A stretch of 64,000 bases of DNA from positions 44,423 to 108,422 of the forward strand of contig JAJFLQ010000064.1 in NCBI GenBank assembly GCA_021772615.1, in the 5' to 3' direction. Shown in pieces: positions 58,633 through 64,000 of the stretch (position 1 is its first letter; each line of letters starts with the position of its first letter). Origin of the DNA: Verrucomicrobiota bacterium. Lineage in GTDB: Bacteria > Verrucomicrobiota > Lentisphaeria > JABSQK01 > JAJFLO01. The position numbers and the translations under genes are program-made. The notes below the pieces were generated by a model. The model worked only from the letters and a program-made list of their open reading frames with translations. It was not told the origin of the DNA and did not search any database.

Positions 58633-59113
58633 GTGAATGGTGTGGCGCCGTATGCAGGTTGACGCGACACAGCAACTCCGTACCGCTGTCATGCCCACGT
58701 GCCGCAGGCCTTCAACCCGCGCTGCAAATCACACGTCAACGAAATTAAGTTACGTATACGATACCAAGTTGATGCATGACTCTCCGGGCCACAAAACGTA
58801 CCATAAACCAGCGAAGGTTGATGTCAAACCATCCGTTAGCCGATTCGCCCGCGCGAATATGTTTTTATCCAAAATACGGTTGAAGTCCGACCAATTTAGT
58901 CTTATTTAAGCTTTGGTTGCCATATCTCCGTGCACGCCGCCGTTCAAGTACGTTGATACAAACGATGTTCAGAATTTGCAATTTCGGTACTTCGAGATTG
59001 TGGTTTGTTTGCTATTTGATGCCTGTATTTTGAGATTTCCTGTTTGGAGCCCTTTTCGAACAGACGAAAGCTCGGGCACAATAGCCATCACGTTCGTACA
59101 TACACTGCCTTAA

Positions 59114-60979
<1,866 letters not shown>

Positions 60980-60985
60980 GATCCT

Positions 60986-62368
60986 ATGGATACCAAAGCC
61001 GACGTCCTTTCACGACTTTCAACAATCATCGATCCCGATCTTGGACGAGATATCGTCAGCCTGGGTTTTATCAAGAATCTGGTAATTGATGAGGCCATCG
61101 GGGAGGTGTCGTTTACGGTTGAATTGACGACGCCGGCGTGTCCGGTAAAGGAACAGTTTCGCAGTGACTGCCGTGAGCGACTGATGTCGCTGAGCTGGGT
61201 GAAGACCGTGAATGTCACGATGACCGGAGCGACGAAGCAGGCAGGCGTACGTTCGGCGGGACCAGGGCTGGCGGAGGTCAAAACGATTGTGGCCGTGTCG
61301 AGCTGCAAGGGCGGCGTTGGAAAATCCACAACCGCTGTCAATCTCGCATTCGCGATGGCCGGCAGGGGAGGGCGGGTCGGCATTTTCGATGCCGACGTCT
61401 ACGGTCCCAGTTTGTCGACCCTGATCAAGGCGGAATTCAACGGCTTGTACCAGAAAAACAAGCTTATTATCCCCGTAGAGCATGAGGGGCTGAAACTTAT
61501 GTCGTTTGCCTACGCCGGCGCGAACACGGGCGGCGGCCCCGCGATCATGCGCGGTCCGATGGTTACACAGGTGATCAACCAGCTCCTTACCGGCACCGAT
61601 TGGGGCGCGCTCGATTACCTCGTTATTGATATGCCGCCCGGGACGGGAGACACGCAGCTTACACTGTCACAACTGATTCCAATAACGGCGGCGATCATCG
61701 TCACGACACCGCAGCAACTTAGTTTCATCGATGTCGAAAAAGGCATTCAGATGTTCGACAAATTGAAGATCCCGACCGTTGCGGTTGTGGAAAATATGAG
61801 CTATTTCCAATGCCAGAACTGCGACGCCCGCCACACACCGTTTGGTGCCGGGTCCATGCGAAAGCTGGTCGAACAATACGGTTTCACGAATGCGTTTACG
61901 CTTCCGATTGTAGAGCAGATATCACGTCTCAGCGATGCCGGCGTTCCCATCGTGGTTGACGATCCGGATGCCGAAGTGTCAGGCATTTACCGCGACTTGG
62001 CGGATGCCGTCATCCGGGAGGTGAGCACGATCGTTCACGGTGGTCGCACTACGCCGACTGTGGAGTACGATACGGAAGCCGGTGATGCGGTGTTTCGTTC
62101 TGCGTCCGCGACGATTCGGATACCCGGCCGCGAGTTGCGGCTGCATTGCCGGTGCGCGCGGTGTATCAACGAATTGACGGGTGATCGCATTTTGCGGGAC
62201 GACGATGTACCCGTGACTGTTCATCCGGAACAGATAAATCCGATGGGAAATTATGCGGTGTCCGTAGCGTGGAGTGACGGGCACGCGTCCATTTATCCTT
62301 ATGACATGTTCCCAGTTATATCCGATTCAATAAAAAAGGAAACAGAATCATGTATCCCGAACATCTAG
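60986..62368 (+). CDS. mrp: Mrp/NBP35-family Fe-S carrier ATPase with N-terminal DUF59 and C-terminal DUF971-like domains
   Basis: DUF59 (STIIDPDLGRDIVSLGFIKNL); SSCKGGVGKSTTAVNLA; DMPPGTGDTQLTL; CxxC (YFQCQNC); C-terminal IRIPGRELRLHCRCARCINELTGDRIL. Confidence 0.9.
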   Translation: MDTKADVLSRLSTIIDPDLGRDIVSLGFIKNLVIDEAIGEVSFTVELTTPACPVKEQFRSDCRERLMSLSWVKTVNVTMTGATKQAGVRSAGPGLAEVKTIVAVSSCKGGVGKSTTAVNLAFAMAGRGGRVGIFDADVYGPSLSTLIKAEFNGLYQKNKLIIPVEHEGLKLMSFAYAGANTGGGPAIMRGPMVTQVINQLLTGTDWGALDYLVIDMPPGTGDTQLTLSQLIPITAAIIVTTPQQLSFIDVEKGIQMFDKLKIPTVAVVENMSYFQCQNCDARHTPFGAGSMRKLVEQYGFTNAFTLPIVEQISRLSDAGVPIVVDDPDAEVSGIYRDLADAVIREVSTIVHGGRTTPTVEYDTEAGDAVFRSASATIRIPGRELRLHCRCARCINELTGDRILRDDDVPVTVHPEQINPMGNYAVSVAWSDGHASIYPYDMFPVISDSIKKETESCIPNI

Positions 62369-62769
62369 TTGCACCAATGCGTCAGGAAGTCGTTGAGTTG
62401 GGTTTCGAGGAGCTTCGAACTGCAGAGCAGGCTCGCGACGCTCTGACGGCGCGGGAAGGAACGGCGCTCGTGTTCGTAAACTCGGTATGCGGGTGCGCCG
62501 CCGGCATGGCGCGACCGGGGCTGGCGTTGGCCTTGAAGCATGGCGGTGCCGTGCCGGACCGGCTGTATACCGTTTTCGCCGGCAACGACGCGGACGCAAC
62601 GCAGACCGCACGCAGTTTTTTTACCGGCTATGCGCCGTCATCGCCGTGCATGGGATTGTTGAAAGATGGAAAACTCGCAGCGATAATCCAGCGTCTCGAC
62701 ATCGAAGGGCACAACGCCCAGCAGGTAGCAGATCAGTTGGTACAGGCATTCGAGGCACATTGCGCGTGA
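62350..62769 (+). CDS. BrxA/BrxB-family bacilliredoxin (YphP/YqiW-like)
   Basis: ALVFVNSVCGCAAGMARPGLALAL, CGC active site; GYAPSSPCMGLLKDGKLAAIIQR; overlaps 3' end of mrp. Confidence 0.9.
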   Translation: MYPEHLVAPMRQEVVELGFEELRTAEQARDALTAREGTALVFVNSVCGCAAGMARPGLALALKHGGAVPDRLYTVFAGNDADATQTARSFFTGYAPSSPCMGLLKDGKLAAIIQRLDIEGHNAQQVADQLVQAFEAHCA

Positions 62770-62883
62770 TCCCCGCTGTCGAACCGGGATGAGCGAGCGG
62801 GTGCTTTCCCACCGTTACCGGCCGCAGGGTGGCGTAGACCACCGCCACGCAGGGTCTGAGTGCTGCCGTACCGGATATGCACT

Positions 62884-62918
62884 GGCGTGAAACCCACGAC
62901 TGAAGCGTGAACTCCAAC
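62884..62918 (-). repeat. Half-copy of REP-like element
   Basis: GGCGTGAAACCCACGACTGAAGCGTGAACTCCAAC matches the right arm of 44136-44234. Confidence 0.6.
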
Positions 62919-62998
62919 AGGCCGCCAGCAGCCTGTCGGAGGCCTTTATTCCAGCTGGGGCCTGCCAGACGGCCCATTAACAATTTGGGAGTTGAACT

Positions 62999-63241
62999 AT
63001 GAGAGTTTTGCAGCGGGTCTTCTGCGGCATCGCGATTCTTTGCGCCCTGTCAGTGACCAATGGTTGTCGCAAAAAAGGCGTTATGGAGCGCACCGGAGAG
63101 AAGATCGACAACGCCGGAAAAAAGGTTGCTGATACCGTCAAGGACACGGTCGAAAAACTGGACAATGACGGTCCGTTGGAAGACGCCGGAGAGGCCGTCG
63201 ACAAAGCGCTGAAAGACGCAAAAAAGGCGATCAAAAAATAG
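62999..63241 (+). CDS. Small putative lipoprotein, helical and Lys/Asp-rich
   Basis: Lipobox-like LSVTNGC; ERTGEKIDNAGKKVADTVKDTVEKL repeats; RBS GGGAG upstream. Confidence 0.7.
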   Translation: MRVLQRVFCGIAILCALSVTNGCRKKGVMERTGEKIDNAGKKVADTVKDTVEKLDNDGPLEDAGEAVDKALKDAKKAIKK

Positions 63242-63293
63242 CAGCCCGTCGCGTGTCTTTCCGCCGAACGCCAGCTGGTCAGGAATCCTCTGA

Positions 63294-64000
63294 ATGATCA
63301 ATGCCATGCGTAGCCGGCTGGCGCAGTTAGTCGGTTTTATCGAAATCGAATTGTGGTTCATTGACTTGCGGGAGTTTCCGCTCCACAAACGGCTTATCTA
63401 CTCCGCGATCAAGTTAGTCTATATTATCATCAACGGTCTGGTTCGCGATAATTGTTCGCTGCAGGCCTCGGCGCTCACCTTCATCACCCTGATCTCGTTC
63501 GTGCCGCTCCTCGCGGCGCTGTTTTCACTCGCCAGCGGCCTGCATATGCAGGACCTGGTGCGCCGGTCGATCGATGAGTATCTGGCGGCGATGCCGGAAC
63601 AAGTCCAGTCCTTCAGTCACAAAGCCTTTGACCTGGTTGACGCCACCAATTTCACCGCGCTCGGTATTATCGGTATGGTTATCGTGATATGGTCGATCGA
63701 GCGCGTCGTCGGCACGATGGAGCGAACGTTCAACGTGATCTGGGGCGTAAAAGTGCACCGTGCACTGATGCGCAAATTGTCGGACTACACGCTGGTAGTC
63801 CTGGTTGCACCACTTCTCGTGATCGCAAGTTCAGTCTTGATTGCCGCGGTATCAAATAACGAGATTATACGTTATATCGCAGCCAATCTCGGAAATTTCG
63901 TCGTGATCTATGAGGCCGCGATTCGTCTCGGCGGTATGATCGGAATCGTTGCCGCCTTCGGTTTCCTCTACGGGTTTCTTCCCAATACAACCGTGACATC
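63294..64000 (+). CDS. YihY/BrkB-family membrane protein (3' truncated by window edge)
   Basis: Open frame to the window end: MINAMRSRLAQLVGFIEIELW...NCSLQASALTFITLISFVPLLAALFSLASG...VVGTMERTFNVIWGVKVHRALMRKLSDYTLVVL. Not in the supplied ORF list because it has no in-window stop. Confidence 0.85.
   Translation, partial: MINAMRSRLAQLVGFIEIELWFIDLREFPLHKRLIYSAIKLVYIIINGLVRDNCSLQASALTFITLISFVPLLAALFSLASGLHMQDLVRRSIDEYLAAMPEQVQSFSHKAFDLVDATNFTALGIIGMVIVIWSIERVVGTMERTFNVIWGVKVHRALMRKLSDYTLVVLVAPLLVIASSVLIAAVSNNEIIRYIAANLGNFVVIYEAAIRLGGMIGIVAAFGFLYGFLPNTTVT

Noticed and set aside
57226-58698. Full 490-aa extent of the GAF kinase ORF
   Set aside because: The first ~67 codons run through the tRNA-Ala gene (58556-58632); start reset to 58497.

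Overview
The window is a gene-dense bacterial chromosomal segment with moderately high GC. There is no complete transposon, prophage, CRISPR array or rRNA. The mix of genes (divergent FtsZ next to FtsA, PEP-CTERM protein, exosortase-associated TIGR04073-like protein, ASPIC/UnbV protein, FGE-sulfatase-fold proteins, REC-Ser/Thr kinase) suggests a PVC-superphylum-like or related lineage, but that is inference only. Housekeeping content includes a complete Mla lipid-transport operon, ftsA/ftsZ, tsaC, purE, pckA, pheA, pyk, thiC, mrp, cbpA/cbpM and tRNA-Ala(GGC). A cobalamin riboswitch precedes a TonB-dependent receptor. The most interesting items are: (1) an FtsZ homologue whose catalytic T7 loop is altered (NVDFAD to PVDIGN by eye); (2) a ShlB/FhaC-type translocator + DUF928 + exported TPR-CHAT protease cluster with a possible pseudoknotted leader RNA; (3) a NACHT NTPase fused to an FGE/C-type-lectin-fold domain; (4) MlaF fused to a degenerate GGDEF domain; (5) a 165-bp MITE-like element whose terminal inverted repeats supply the stop codons of both flanking convergent genes. 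All assignments are from reading the sequence; no database searches were run.
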